NCBI RefSeq assembly: GCF_937616625.2
Contig: NC_065572.1
Location: forward strand, 43,861,653 to 43,925,652
Source of the DNA: Mercurialis annua
Taxonomy: Eukaryota > Streptophyta > Magnoliopsida > Malpighiales > Euphorbiaceae
DNA length: 64,000 nt
Direction of reading: 5' to 3'
Part shown: piece after piece, positions 1 to 12,600 of the stretch
Numbering within the stretch: position 1 is the first letter of the stretch
Layout: every line of letters starts with the position of its first letter
The notes under the pieces: generated by a model
Seen by the model: only the letters and a program-made list of their open reading frames with translations
Told to the model about the DNA's origin: nothing
Database searches by the model: none
Made by a program: the position numbers and the translations under genes

Positions 1-1
1 T

Positions 2-802
2 CAACCAGAGCCTTCATACTCTACCTGTAAAATTCTAAAAATCCTAAATCCTTCTGATTGGGGACAAGAGCTTGCTAAGCCAAAATCATTTCCAATAAAC
101 TTTAAAACCTCCCTAAACCAATGTAAAACTTTTTCCTACTGGGATTACCAACAAGCCTGGTTCAATGTTTTCTTGATCCAAAACAATAAAAATACTCACA
201 CATGGTTATTTTATTTTAATGACCATATTAACCCATCCTTGTTTCCCTCATGGTTTTCACAATGGTGGAAATATCATGGTTCGGTTACCGATATCTTAAT
301 ACCCGAAGTCCAGGAATCTTTCCAACTTTGGAAAACCCACTTTAAACCTTCTGAGGTAGAGAAAAGACTTGCTCCACTGTGTCTTTTTTCTGAAAAATTC
401 TTCGTCCCCTGGGTAACTCAATGGTACTTAGATGTGGGCATTGAATTGGAAAATCTTATTATCCAGAGAAGATTTAAAGTCAAGTGGTGGAGTTCTTTCA
501 AGGTTCCACAAAAACTCCTAAAACCGGAAATGGAAAAATGGTTAAAAAGAAGCCAATTAGCCGTTTCAAATCCAGAGCATACACAGTTTTTAGCTCAAAA
601 ATCTAGAGCAAGTGCGCTTTTGGCATCAGCAAAAACAGAAGAACAGTACTTCACAATCATGAAGGAACTTCTTCAAACTATTCAGGGATCATCCAAAGCA
701 TCATCATCTTCATTAAATTCTGCAGCATCTTCAGAACCAACGTTCAACCTAGCAGAAGATAACGAAGACGACTGTTTCGGGATCTTCCCGTCTGTATTGT
801 AA
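2..802 (+). CDS. Partial polyprotein-like ORF of a reverse-transcribing element (pararetrovirus-like or retrotransposon)
   Basis: The frame is open from the left edge (position 2) to the stop at 802, so the true start lies outside the window. No ATG is needed near 173; the codon there is TTG. The visible 266 codons are rich in Trp, Lys and Phe, with clusters such as YWDYQQAW, FSQWWKYHG and KVKWWSSF. They end in a Ser-rich and then acidic tail (NLAEDNEDDCFGIF). No reverse transcriptase, protease or integrase motif and no zinc knuckle is visible. The Trp-rich style recalls segments of plant pararetrovirus-like and retroelement polyproteins, but this is from memory and is not proven. A tandem repeat and then a strong TATA promoter follow directly, as expected at the end of the last ORF of such an element. 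It could instead be a domesticated or host hypothetical gene. The reading frame is reliable; the family is uncertain. Confidence 0.5.
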   Translation, partial: QPEPSYSTCKILKILNPSDWGQELAKPKSFPINFKTSLNQCKTFSYWDYQQAWFNVFLIQNNKNTHTWLFYFNDHINPSLFPSWFSQWWKYHGSVTDILIPEVQESFQLWKTHFKPSEVEKRLAPLCLFSEKFFVPWVTQWYLDVGIELENLIIQRRFKVKWWSSFKVPQKLLKPEMEKWLKRSQLAVSNPEHTQFLAQKSRASALLASAKTEEQYFTIMKELLQTIQGSSKASSSSLNSAASSEPTFNLAEDNEDDCFGIFPSVL

Positions 803-855
803 AATCTTGTAAAAAATAAAGGCTTATAAAGTCATATGTATGTTTAAATAAAATA

Positions 856-1048
856 CCTGATGGACTGAAAACCTGTTTTTGGGAAGCCCATGCAAAAAAT
901 AAGGTATATATAAAAATAAATAAAAGCCTGATGGACCGAAAACCCATTTGGGCAGTCCATGCAAAAATTAAGGTATATATATATATAAAATAAAAAACCT
1001 GATGGACCGAAAACCCATCTGGGCAGTCCATGCAAAAACTAAGGTGTA
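856..1048 (+). repeat. 71-bp tandem triplication in the 3' untranslated region
   Basis: Three copies begin at 856, 927 and 998. Each starts CCTGATGGACYGAAAACC, continues through a GGGCAGTCCATGCAAAAA-like segment and ends in an AT-rich spacer. Copies 2 and 3 are closer to each other than to copy 1. The repeat lies just after the stop codon at 802. Open frames on the minus strand here are by-products of the repeat. Confidence 0.85.
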
Positions 1049-1142
1049 TTAAAAAAAATGTATTATTCCTCGACAATATTTCCGACAGCTCTTTATTGAC
1101 AGACGGAGTATTATTCGCGGTATGATTAAAATCAGCAATAAT

Positions 1143-1280
1143 GTGGCAGACAGAGTACTATTCATCTACAAGAATCTCGTGGCCGACAAAGTACTATTCA
1201 TGCTACAGTAGTGTGGCAGACAAAGTACTATTCATCTACAGGAATCTCGTGGCAGACAAAGTACTATTCATGCTACAGTA
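1143..1280 (+). repeat. 70-bp direct duplication (four 34-36-bp subunits) upstream of a TATA box
   Basis: GTGGCMGACAAAGTACTATTC recurs at 1143, 1179, 1213 and 1249. It is followed alternately by ATCTACARGAATCTC and ATGCTACAGTA, giving a dimer of about 70 bp repeated twice. The duplication ends about 15 bp before the TATA box. This is the usual place for duplicated enhancer modules in retroelement and pararetrovirus promoters; the enhancer role is inference. Confidence 0.8.
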
Positions 1281-1296
1281 TGCACTCCAATTTCCC

Positions 1297-1340
1297 TATA
1301 AAAAGGACCCTCTTCTCCAAAGGAAGACACACCAAATTTT
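1297..1340 (+). promoter_or_regulatory. TATA-box promoter with pyrimidine-rich leader
   Basis: TATAAAAAGG at 1297-1306 is followed about 30 bp later by an AAGGAAGACACACC-type start region. A long CT-rich leader then spans roughly 1360-1405. The arrangement resembles plant retroelement and caulimovirid promoters. No initiator-Met primer site is visible downstream. Confidence 0.6.
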
Positions 1341-1576
1341 CTCAAGATTAGAAAATTTCTACTTCTTCTCTCTCCCTCCATACTTTCTTCTCCTCCTTTC
1401 CTTGTTTATATTTGTAATTTATATTTCCGCATTTTATATTTCTGCAATTAAGTGGTCGGTTATACCGCCCGATATTACCATGTAAGCTTATTTTATTTTA
1501 TGTCATTTATATATTTTCTTTTATTCCTTAATCTTCTCTTCACGATGATCAAGTACCCCAGATCCTAGGATCGTCT

Positions 1577-1577
<1 letters not shown>
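1341..1577 (+). other. Leader or terminator-like AT/CT-rich segment of the left-edge element
   Basis: After the promoter, the sequence passes from CT-rich (about 1360-1405) to AT-rich (TTTATATTTGTAATTTATAT type), as in the transcribed leader or polyadenylation region of reverse-transcribing elements. No coding region can be supported; the short open frame here depends on the upstream 70-bp repeat. No clear AATAAA signal is visible. Confidence 0.35.

Positions 1578-1627
<50 letters not shown>
1578..1627. repeat. (TA)n microsatellite
   Basis: An uninterrupted TA dinucleotide run of about 50 bp. It separates the left-edge element from the LTR remnant that follows. Confidence 0.97.
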
Positions 1628-1631
<4 letters not shown>

Positions 1632-1663
1632 CTGCTTCTGTATATACCTTTATACTTTATCTA

Positions 1664-1768
1664 AATAATTGAAAAAAATTAATAGTGGTATTAGGCTTGC
1701 TACGTGTTCCGGAACTACCACTCCCGTTCCCTATCGCCGGTCTCGGCTCAAGAAATTGGGTCGTGACA
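1664..1768 (+). mobile_element. 3'-terminal remnant of a Ty3/gypsy LTR
   Basis: The last 75 or so bases match the 3' end of the complete LTR at 42118-44646. Shared blocks are GGCTTGCTACG, GTTCCGGARCTACCACTC, CGTTCCCTA and the terminal GGGTCGTGACA. Satellite 1 starts immediately after the terminal CA at 1769. The rest of this LTR is missing or replaced by the left-edge element. It may belong to a sister family rather than to the same element. Confidence 0.75.
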
Positions 1769-2150
1769 GCGATTTAAGCCAAACGTTTACAAACATTACA
1801 AAACAAATCCAAACGTTTCACCTTTTTAGCGATTCAAGCCAAACGTTTACAAACGTTACGGAAAAAAAAACCAAACGTTTAAAACGTTATGAAACAAACG
1901 TTACGAAATAAATCTAAACGTTATGAAACAAAACCAAATGTTTCACCTTTTTAGCGATTTAAGCAAAACGTTTACAAACGTTACGAAACAAAACGAAACA
2001 TTTCACCCTTTTAGCGATATATGCCAAACATTTACAAACGTTACGAAACAAAACGAAACGTTTCAACATTTTAGCGATTTAAGCCAAATATTTACAAACG
2101 TTACGAAACAAAACAAAACGTTTAAAACGTTACAAAAGAAACGTTACGAA
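1769..2150 (+). repeat. Satellite 1, forward monomers, left flank of the higher-order array
   Basis: In forward orientation the 60-bp monomer reads GATTTAAGCCAAACGTTTAC, AAACGTTACGAAACAAATCC, AAACGTTTCACCTTTTTAGC. This flank is irregular, with several 30-bp half-unit duplications (near 1860-1925 and 2100-2150). It does not belong to the 4.2-kb unit that begins at 2151. Confidence 0.9.
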
Positions 2151-5100
2151 ACTGATCCAAACGTTTACAAACGTTATGAAACAAAACCAACGTTTTATTT
2201 TTTTAGCGATTTAAGCCAAATGTTTACAAACGTTACGAAATAAAACGAAACATTTCACCTTTTTAGCGATTTAAGCCTAACTTTTACAAACGTTACTAAA
2301 AAAAATCAAAACGTTTCACCTTTTTAGCGATTTAAGCCAACCATTTACAAACGTTACGAAACAAATCCAAACGTTTCACCTTTTTAGCGATTTAAGCCAA
2401 ACGTTTACAAACGTAATGAAACAAAACCAAACATTTCACCTTTTTAGTGATTTAAGCCAAACGTTTACAAACGTTACGAACAACACCAAACGTTTAAAAT
2501 GTTATGAAACAAAACCAAACGTATAAAATGTTACGAACAACACCAAACGTTTCCCTATTTTAGTGATTTAAGCCAAATGTTTATAAACGTTACGAAACAA
2601 AACCAAATGTTTGTAAACGTTACGAAACAAATCTAAACGTTTGACATTTTTAGTGATTTAAACCAAATGTTTAAAACCTTATGAAACAAATCCAAACATT
2701 TCATCTTTTTAGTGATTGAAGCAAAACGTTTACAAACGTTACGAAACAAATCCAAACGTTTCACCTTTTTAACGATTTAAGGCAAACATTTACGAACGTT
2801 ATGGAACAAAAACCAAGCGTTTCACCTTTTTAGTAATATAAGCCAAACGTATACAAACTTAACGAAACAAATCCAAGCTTTTTACCTTATTAGCAATTTA
2901 AGTCAAACGTATACAAACGTTACGAAACAAATCTAAGCTTTTTACCTTTTTAGCAATTTAAGCCAAACATATACAAATGCTATGAAACAAATCCAAACAT
3001 TTCACCTTCTTAGCGATTTAAGCCAAACGTTTACAAGCGCTACGAAACAAATCCAAACATTTCCCCTTTTTAGCGATTTAAGCCAAACGTTTACAAACGA
3101 TACGAAAAAAATCCAAAGGTTTCGCATTTTTAGCAATGCAAGCAAACATTTAGAAACGTTACGAAACAAATCCTAGCGTTTCACCTTTTTAACAATTTAA
3201 GCCAAACGTTTACAAATATTACGAAACAAATCCAAGCGTTTCACCTTTTTAGAAATTTAAAACAAACGTTTACAAACGATACGTAAAAAATCTAAACGTT
3301 TCGCCTTTTTAGCGATTTAAGCCAAACGTTTACAAAGGTTTTGAAACAAATACAAATGTTTCACCTTTTTAGCAATTTAAGCCAAGCGTTTACAAACGTT
3401 AAGAAACAAATCCAAGTGTCTCACCTATTTAGCAATTTAAGCCAAATGATTACAAACGTTTCAAAACAAATCCAAGCGTTTCACCTTTTTAGCAATTTAA
3501 GCCAAACGTTTAGAAACGTTACGAAACATATCCACGCGTTTGACTTTTATAACAATATAAACCAAACGTTTACAAACGTTACGAAACAAATCCAAACGTT
3601 TCGCCTTCTTAGCAATTTACGACAAACGTTTAGAAACGTTACGAAACAAAACCAAACGTTTCACCTTTTTAGCGATTTAAGCCGAACGTTAACAAACGTT
3701 ACGAAAATAATTTAATCGTTTCCCCATTTTAGCGAATTAAGCCAAACGTTTAAAACGTTACGAAACAAATCCAAGTGTCTCACCTATTTAGAAATTGAAG
3801 CCAAACCTTTACAAACGATACGAAACAAATCGCTAAAAAGGTGAAATGTTTGGATTTGTTTCGTAACGTTTTAAACGTTTCCCTTAAATCGCTGAAATAG
3901 GAAAACGTTTGGATTTGTTTCATAACGTTTGTAAACGTTTGGCTTAAATTGCTAAAAAGGTGAAATGCTTGGATTTGTTTTGTAACATTTTTAAACGATT
4001 GGCTTAAATTCCGAAAAATGTGAAACGCTTGGATTTGTTTCGGAACGTTTGTAAACATTTTGCTTATATTGCTAAAAAGGTGAAACACTTTAGTTTGTTT
4101 TGAAACGTTTGTAAATGTTTGGCTTAAATTGATAAAAAGGTGAAATGTTTTGTTTTGTTTCGTAATGTTTGTATACGTTCGGCTTAAATCGCTAAAAAGG
4201 TGAAACGTTTCGATTTCTTTCATAACGTTTGTAAGCGTTTGGCTTAAATTGCTAAAAAGGTGAAACGCTTGGATTTGTTTCGTAACGTTTGTAAACGCTT
4301 GGTTTAAATTACTAAAACGCTTGGATTTGTTTTGTAACATTTGTAAACGTTTGGCTTAAATTGATAAAAAGGTGAAATGCTTGGTTTTGTTTCACAACAT
4401 AAAGGTTTGGCTTAAATTGCTAAAAATGTGAAACGTTTGGACTCATTTCGTAACGTTTTAAGCGTTTCGTTTTGTTTCATAACGTTTGTAAACGTTTGGC
4501 TTAAATCGCTAAAAAGGGGAAACATTTGGATTTGTTTCGTAGCGTTTGTAAACGTTTCGCTTAAATCGCTAAAAAGGCAAAATGTTTGCATTTGTTTCGT
4601 AGTATTTGTAAACGTTTGGCTTAAATCTCTAAAAAGGTGAAACATTTGAATTTGTTTCGTACCGTTTGTAAACGTTTCCCTTAAATCGTTAAAAATGTGT
4701 AACGTTTGGATTTGTTTTGTATCGTTTGTAAACGTTTGGCTTAAATCGCTAAAAAGGTGAAACGTTTGGATTTGTTTCGTAACCTTTGTAAACATTTGGC
4801 TTAAATTTCTAAAAAGGTGAAACGCTTTGATTTGTTTCGTAACGTTTGTAAACGTTTTGTTTAAATTGCTAAAACGGTGAAGCGTTTAGTTTTGTTTCGT
4901 AAAGTTTGTAAACATTTGGCTTAAATCGCTAAAATGGGGAAACATTTGAACTTGTTTCGTAACGTTTGTAAACGTTTGGCTAAAATCGCTAAAAAGGTGA
5001 AACGTTTGGTTTTGTTTCATAGCATTTGTAATCGTTCGGCTTAATTCGCTAAAAAGGTGAAACGTTTGGATTTGTTTCGTAACATTTGGCTTAAATTGCT

Positions 5101-6374
5101 AAAAAGATAAAACGCTTTGATTTGTTTCGTAACGTTTGTAAAGGTTTTGCTTAAATTGCTAAAAAGGTGAAACGCTTGGATTTGTTTCGTAACATTTGTA
5201 AACGTTTGGCTTAAATTGCTAAAAAGGTGAAACATTTGGATTTATTTCGTAACGTTTGTAAACGTTTGGCTAAAATTGCTTAAAAGGTGAAACGCTTGGT
5301 TTTATTTCGTAAAGTTTTCAAGGGTTTTGCTTAAATCGCTAAAAATTTGAAACATTTGGATTTTTTTCGTAACTTTTTAAACGTTTGTAAACGTTTGGCT
5401 TAAATCGCTAAAAAGGTGAAACGTTTGGATTTGTTTCGTAACGTTTGTAAATGTTTGGAGTAAATCGCTAAAAAGGTGAAACGTTTGGATTTATTTCGTC
5501 ACGTTTGTAAACGTTTGGATTAAATCACTAAAAAGGTGGAATATTTGGATTTGTTTCTTAACGTTTGTAAACGTTTGGCTTAAATTGCTAAATAGGTGGA
5601 ACACTTTGATTTGTTTCGTAACGTTTGTAAACGTTTGGCTCAAATTGCTAAAAAGGTGAAACGTTTGGATTTGTTTCTTAACATTTGTAAATGTTTGGCT
5701 CAAATTGCAAAAAAGGTGAAACGTTTGGATTTGTTTCGTAACGTTTGTAAACGTTTGGCTTAAATCGCTAAAAAGGTGAAACGTTTGGATTAGTTTCATA
5801 AAGTTTGTAAAGGTTTGGCTTAAATTGCTAAAAAGGTTAAACGCTTAGATTACTTTCGTAACGTTTGTAAACGTTTGGCTTAAATTGCTAAAAAGGTGAA
5901 ACGCTTAGATTTGTTTTGTAATGTTTGTATACGTTTGGTTTAAATTTCTAAAAAGGTGAGACACTTGATTTTGTTTCGTAACGTTTGTAAACGTTTGGCT
6001 TAAATCTCTAAAAACGTGAAACGTTTGGATTTGTTTCGTAATGTTTGTAAACGTTTGGCTTAAATCGCTGAAAAGGTGAAACGTTTGGATTTGTTTCGTA
6101 ACGTTTGTTAACATTTGGCTTGAATCGCTAAAAAAGTAAAACGCTTGGATTTTTTTCGTTACGTTTGTAGCCGTTTGGCTTAAATTACTAAAAAGGTGAA
6201 ACATTTGGTTTTTTTTCGTAAAGTTTGTAAATGTTCGGCTTAAATCGCTAAAAAGGTGAAACATTTGGATTTGTTTCGTAACGTTTGTAAACATTTGGCT
6301 TATAATGCTAAAAAGGTGAAACGTTTGTATTTGTTTCGTAACGTTTGCAAACGTTTGACTTAAATCGCTACGAA
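2151..6374. repeat. Satellite 1 higher-order repeat, copy 1 (4224 bp, inverted arms)
   Basis: The unit starts at an ACTGATCCAAACG landmark. The forward arm runs to 3834 and the reverse arm from 3835 to about 6370. The central switch reads GAAACAAATC|GCTAAAAAGG; the end switch reads AAATCGCTA|CGAAACTG. Each arm is a run of diverged 60-bp monomers. Monomers at equivalent positions in copies 2-4 match far better than neighbouring monomers within a copy, which is the mark of higher-order amplification. The stop-free frames inside are repeat artefacts. Confidence 0.93.
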
Positions 6375-9300
6375 ACTGATCCAAACGTTTACAAACGTTA
6401 CGAAACAAAACCAACGTTTTATTTTTTTAGCGATTTAAGCCAAATGTTTACAAACGTTACGAAATAAAACCAAACATTTCACCTTTTTAGCGATTTAAGC
6501 CTAACTTTTACAAACGTTACTAAAAAAAATCAAAACGTTTCACCTTTTTAGCGATTTAAGCCAACCGTTTACAAACGTTACGAAACAAATCCAAACGTTT
6601 CACCTTTTTAGCGATTTAAGCCAAACGTTTACAAAGGTTTTGAAACAAATACAAATGTTTCACCTTTTTAGCAATTTAAGCCAAGCGTTTACAAACGTTA
6701 CGAAACAAATCCAAGTGTCTCACCTATTTAGCAATTTAAGCCAAATGATTACAAACGTTTCAAAACAAATCCAAGCGTTTCACCTTTTTAGCAATTTAAG
6801 CCAAATGTTTAGAAACGTTACGAAACATATCCACGCGTTTGACTTTTATAACAATTTAAACCAAACGTTTACAAACGTTACGAAACAAATCCAAACGTTT
6901 TGCCTTCTTAGCAATTTACCACAAACGTTTACAAACGTTACGAAACAAAACCAAACGTTTCACCTTTTTAGCGATTTAAGCCGAACGTTAACAAACGTTA
7001 CGAAAATAATTTAATCGTTTCCCCATTTTAGCGAATTAAGCCAAACGTTTAAAACGTTACGAAACAAATCCAAGTGTCTCACCTATTTAGAAATTGAAGG
7101 CAAACCTTTACAAAAGATACGAAACAAATCGCTAAAAAGGTGAAATGTTTGGATTTGTTTCGTAACGTTTTAAACGTTTCCCTTAAATCGCTGAAATAGG
7201 AAAACGTTTGGATTTGTTTCATAACGTTTGTAAACGTTTGGCTTAAATTGCTAAAAAGGTGAAATGCTTGGATTTGTTTTGTAACATTTGTAAACGATTG
7301 GCTTAAATTCCGAAAAATGTGAAACGCTTGGATTTGTTTCGGAACGTTTGTAAACATTTTGCTTATATTGCTAAAAAGGTGAAACACTTTAGTTTGTTTT
7401 GAAACGTTTGTAAATGTTTGGCTTAAATTGATAAAAAGGTGAAATGTTTTGTTTTGTTTCGTAATGTTTGTATACGTTCGGCTTAAATCGCTAAAAAGGT
7501 GAAACGTTTCGATTTCTTTCATAACGTTTGTAAGCGTTTGGCTTAAATTGCTAAAAAGGTGAAACGCTTGGATTGTTTCGTGACGTTTGTAAACGCTTGG
7601 TTTAAATTACTAAAACGCTTGGATTTGTTTTGTAACATTTGTAAACGTTTGGCTTAAATTGATAAAAAGGTGAAATGCTTGGTTTTGTTTCACAACGTAA
7701 AGGTTTGGCTTAAATTGCTAAAAATATGAAACGTTTGGACTCATTTCGTAACGTTTTAAGCGTTTCGTTTTGTTTCATAACGTTTGTAAACGTTTGGCTT
7801 AAATCGCTAAAAAGGGGAAACATTTGGATTTGTTTCGTAGCGTTTGTAAACGTTTCGCTTAAATCGCTAAAAAGGCAAAATGTTTGCATTTGTTTCGTAG
7901 TATTTGTAAACGTTTGGCTTAAATCTCTAAAAAGGTGAAACATTTGAATTTGTTTCGTACCGTTTGTAAACGTTTCCCTTAAATCGTTAAAAATGTGTAA
8001 CGTTTGGATTTGTTTTGTATCGTTTGTAAACGTTTGGCTTAAATCGCTAAAAAGGTGAAACGTTTGGATTTGTTTCGTAACCTTTGTAAACATTTGGCTT
8101 AAATTTCTAAAAAGGTGAAACGCTTTGATTTGTTTCGTAACGTTTGTAAACGTTTTGCTTAAATTGCTAAAACGGTGAAGCGTTTAGTTTTGTTTCGTAA
8201 AGTTTGTAAACATTTGGCTTAAATCGCTAAAATGGGGAAACATTTGAACTTGTTTCGTAACGTTTGTAAACGTTTGGCTAAAATCGCTAAAAAGGTGAAA
8301 CGTTTGGTTTTGTTTCATAGCATTTGTAATCGTTCGGCTTAATTCGCTAAAAAGGTGAAACGTTTGGATTTGTTTCGTAACATTTGGCTTAAATTGCTAA
8401 AAAGATAAAACGCTTTGATTTGTTTCGTAACGTTTGTAAAGGTTTTGCTTAAATTGCTAAAAAGGTGAAACGCTTGGATTTGTTTCGTAACATTTGTAAA
8501 CGTTTGGCTTAAATTGCTAAAAAGGTGAAACATTTGGATTTATTTCGTAACGTTTGTAAACGTTTGGCTAAAATTGCTTAAAAGGTGAAACGCTTGGTTT
8601 TATTTCGTAAAGTTTTTAAGGGTTTTGCTTAAATCGCTAAAAATTTGAAACATTTGGATTTTTTTCGTAACTTTTTAAACGTTTGTAAACGTTTGGCTTA
8701 AATCGCTAAAAAGGTGAAACGTTTGGATTTGTTTCGTAACGTTTGTAAATGTTTGGAGTAAATCGCTAAAAAGGTGAAACGTTTGGATTTGTTTCGTCAC
8801 GTTTGTAAACGTTTGGATTAAATCACTAAAAAGGTGGAATATTTGGATTTGTTTCTTAACGTTTGTAAACGTTTGGCTTAAATTGCTAAATAGGTGGAAC
8901 ACTTTGATTTGTTTCGTAACGTTTGTAAACGTTTGGCTCAAATTGCTAAAAAGGTGAAACGTTTGGATTTGTTTCTTAACATTTGTAAATGTTTGGCTCA
9001 AATTTCTAAAAAGGTGAAACGTTTGGATTTGTTTCGTAACGTTTGTAAACGTTTGGCTTAAATCGCTAAAAAGGTGAAACGTTTGGATTAGTTTCATAAA
9101 GTTTGTAAAGGTTTGGCTTAAATTGCTAAAAAGGTTAAACGCTTAGATTACTTTCGTAACGTTTGTAAACGTTTGGCTTAAATTGCTAAAAAGGTGAAAC
9201 GCTTAGATTTGTTTTGTAATGTTTGTATACGTTTGGTTTAAATTTCTAAAAAGGTGAGACACTTGATTTTGTTTCGTAACGTTTGTAAACGTTTGGCTTA

Positions 9301-9672
9301 AATCTCTAAAAACGTGAAACGTTTGGATTTGTTTCGTAATGTTTGTAAACGTTTGGCTTAAATCGCTGAAAAGGTGAAACGTTTGGATTTGTTTCGTAAC
9401 GTTTGTTAACATTTGGCTTGAATCGCTAAAAAAGTAAAACGCTTGGATTTTTTTCGTTACGTTTGTAGCCGTTTGGCTTAAATTACTAAAAAGGTGAAAC
9501 ATTTGGTTTTTTTTCGTAAAGTTTGTAAATGTTCGGCTTAAATCGCTAAAAAGGTGAAACATTTGGATTTGTTTCGTAACGTTTGTAAACATTTGGCTTA
9601 TAATGCTAAAAAGGTGAAACGTTTGTATTTGTTTCGTAACGTTTGCAAACGTTTGACTTAAATCGCTACGAA
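6375..9672. repeat. Satellite 1 higher-order repeat, copy 2 (3298 bp, deleted forward arm)
   Basis: It has the same start landmark and the same switches as copy 1 (6371 and 7131), but the forward arm is about 926 bp shorter. Material corresponding to roughly 2405-3330 of copy 1 is missing. The join lies within a monomer segment (TTTTTAGCGATTTAAGCC, then AAACGTTTACAAA) found at both ends of the missing part, so unequal recombination between monomers is the likely cause. Confidence 0.93.
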
Positions 9673-12600
9673 ACTGATCCAAACGTTTACAAACGTTACG
9701 AAACAAAACCAACGTTTTATTTTTTTAGCGATTTAAGCCAAATGTTTACAAACGTTACGAAATAAAACCAAACATTTCACCTTTTTAGCGATTTAAGCCC
9801 AACTTTTACAAACGTTACTAAAAAAAATCAAAACGTTTCACCTTTTTAGCGATTTAAGCCAACCGTTTACAAACGTTACGAAACAAATCCAAACGTTTCA
9901 CCTTTTTAGCGATTTAAGCCAAACGTTTACAAACGTAACGAAACAAAACCAAACATTTCACCTTTTTAGTGATTTAAGCCAAACGTTTACAAACGTTACG
10001 AACAACACCAAACGTTTAAAATGTTATGAAAAAAAACCAAACGTATAAAATGTTACGAACAACACCAAACGTTTCCCTATTTTAGTGATTTAAGCCAAAT
10101 GTTTATAAACGTTACGAAACAAAACCAAATGTTTGTAAACGTTACGAAACAAATCTAAACGTTTGACATTTTTAGTGATTTAAACCAAATGTTTAAAACC
10201 TTATGAAACAAATCCAAACATTTCATCTTTTTAGTGATTGAAGCAAAACGTTTACAAACGTTACGAAACAAATCCAAACGTTTCACCTTTTTAGCGATTT
10301 AAGGCAAACATTTACGAACGTTATGGAACAAAAACCAAGTGTTTCACCTTTTTAGTAATATAAGCCAAACGTATACAAACGTAACGAAAGAAATCCAAGC
10401 TTTTTACCTTTTTAGCAATTTAAGTCAAACGTATACAAACGTTACGAAACAAATCTAAGCTTTTCACCTTTTTAGCAATTTAAGCCAAACATATACAAAT
10501 GCTATGAAACAAATCCAAACATTTCCCCTTCTTAGCGATTTAAGCCAAACGTTTACAAGCGCTACGAAACAAATCCAAACATTTCCCCTTTTTAGCGATT
10601 TAAGCCAAACGTTTACAAACGATACGAAAAAAATCCAAAGGTTTCGCATTTTTAGCAATGTAAACAAACATTTAGAAACGTTACGAAACAAATCCTAGCG
10701 TTTCACCTTTTTAACAATTTAAGCCAAACGTTTACAAATATTACGAAACAAATCCAAGCGTTTCACCTATTTAGAAATTTAAAACAAACGTTTACAAACG
10801 ATACGTAAAAAATCTAAACGTTTCGCCTTTTTAGCGATTTAAGCCAAACGTTTACAAAGGTTTTGAAACAAATACAAATGTTTCACCTTTTTAGCAATTT
10901 AAGCCAAGCGTTTACAAACGTTACGAAACAAATCCAAGTGTCTCACCTATTTAGCAATTTAAGCCAAATGATTACAAACGTTTCAAAACAAATCCAAGCG
11001 TTTCACCTTTTTAGCAATTTAAGCCAAATGTTTAGAAACGTTACGAAACATATCCACGCGTTTGACTTTTATAACAATTTAAACCAAACGTTTACAAACG
11101 TTACGAAACAAATCCAAACGTTTTGCCTTCTTAGCAATTTACCACAAACGTTTACAAACGTTACGAAACAAAACCAAACGTTTCACCTTTTTAGCGATTT
11201 AAGCCGAACGTTAACAAACGTTACGAAAATAATTTAATCGTTTCCCCATTTTAGCGAATTAAGCCAAACGTTTAAAACGTTACGAAACAAATCCAAGTGT
11301 CTCACCTATTTAGAAATTGAAGGCAAACCTTTACAAACGATACGAAACAAATCGCTAAAAAGGTGAAATGTTTGGATTTGTTTCGTAACGTTTTAAACGT
11401 TTCCCTTAAATCGCTGAAATAGGAAAACGTTTGGATTTGTTTCATAACGTTTGTAAACGTTTGGCTTAAATTGCTAAAAAGGGGAAACACTTGGATTTGT
11501 TTTGTAACATTTGTAAACGATTGGCTTAAATTCCTAAAAATGTGAAACGCTTGGATTTGTTTCGGAACGTTTGTAAACATCTTGCTTATATTGCTAAAAA
11601 GGTGAAACACTTTAGTTTGTTTTGAAACGTTTGTAAATGTTTGGCTTAAATTGATAAAAAGGTGAAATGTTTTGTTTTGTTTCGTAATGTTTGTATACGT
11701 TCGGCTTAAATCGCTAAAAAGGTGAAACGTTTCGATTTCTTTCATAACGTTTGTAAGCGTTTGGCTTAAATTGCTAAAAAGGTGAAACGCTTGGATTTGT
11801 TTCGTGACGTTTGTAAACGCTTGGTTTAAATTACTAAAACGCTTGGATTTGTTTTGTAACATTTGTAAACGTTTGGCATAAATTGATAAAAAGGTGAAAT
11901 GCTTGGTTTTGTTTCACAACGTAAAGGTTTGGCTTAAATTGCTAAAAATGTGAAACGTTTGGACTCATTTCGTAACGTTTTAAGCGTTTCGTTTTGTTTC
12001 ATAACGTTTGTAAACGTTTGGCTTAAATCGCTAAAAAGGGGAAACATTTGGATTTGTTTCGTAGCGTTTGTAAACGTTTCGCTTAAATCGCTAAAAAGGC
12101 AAAATGTTTGCATTTGTTTCGTAGTATTTGTAAACGTTTGGCTTAAATCTCTAAAAAGGTGAAACATTTGAATTTGTTTCGTACCGTTTGTAAACGTTTC
12201 CCTTAAATCGCTAAAAATGTGTAACGTTTGGATTTGTTTTGTATCGTTTGTAAACGTTTGGCTTAAATCGCTAAAAAGGTGAAACGTTTGGATTTGTTTC
12301 GTAACCTTTGTAAACATTTGGCTTAAATTTCTAAAAAGGTGAAACGCTTTGATTTGTTTCGTAACGTTTGTAAACGTTTTGCTTAAATTGCTAAAACGGT
12401 GAAGCGTTTAGTTTTGTTTCGTAAAGTTTGTAAACATTTGGCTTAAATCGCTAAAATGGGGAAACATTTGAACTTGTTTCGTAACGTTTGTAAACGTTTG
12501 GCTAAAATCGCTAAAAAGGTGAAACGTTTGGTTTTGTTTCGTAGCATTTGTAATCGTTCGGCTTAATTCGCTAAAAAGGTGAAACGTTTGGATTTGTTTC

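Noticed and set aside
744..1076. Minus-strand frame of 110 codons over the left-edge element
   Set aside because: It is produced by the 71-bp triplication and overlaps the end of the better-supported plus-strand ORF.
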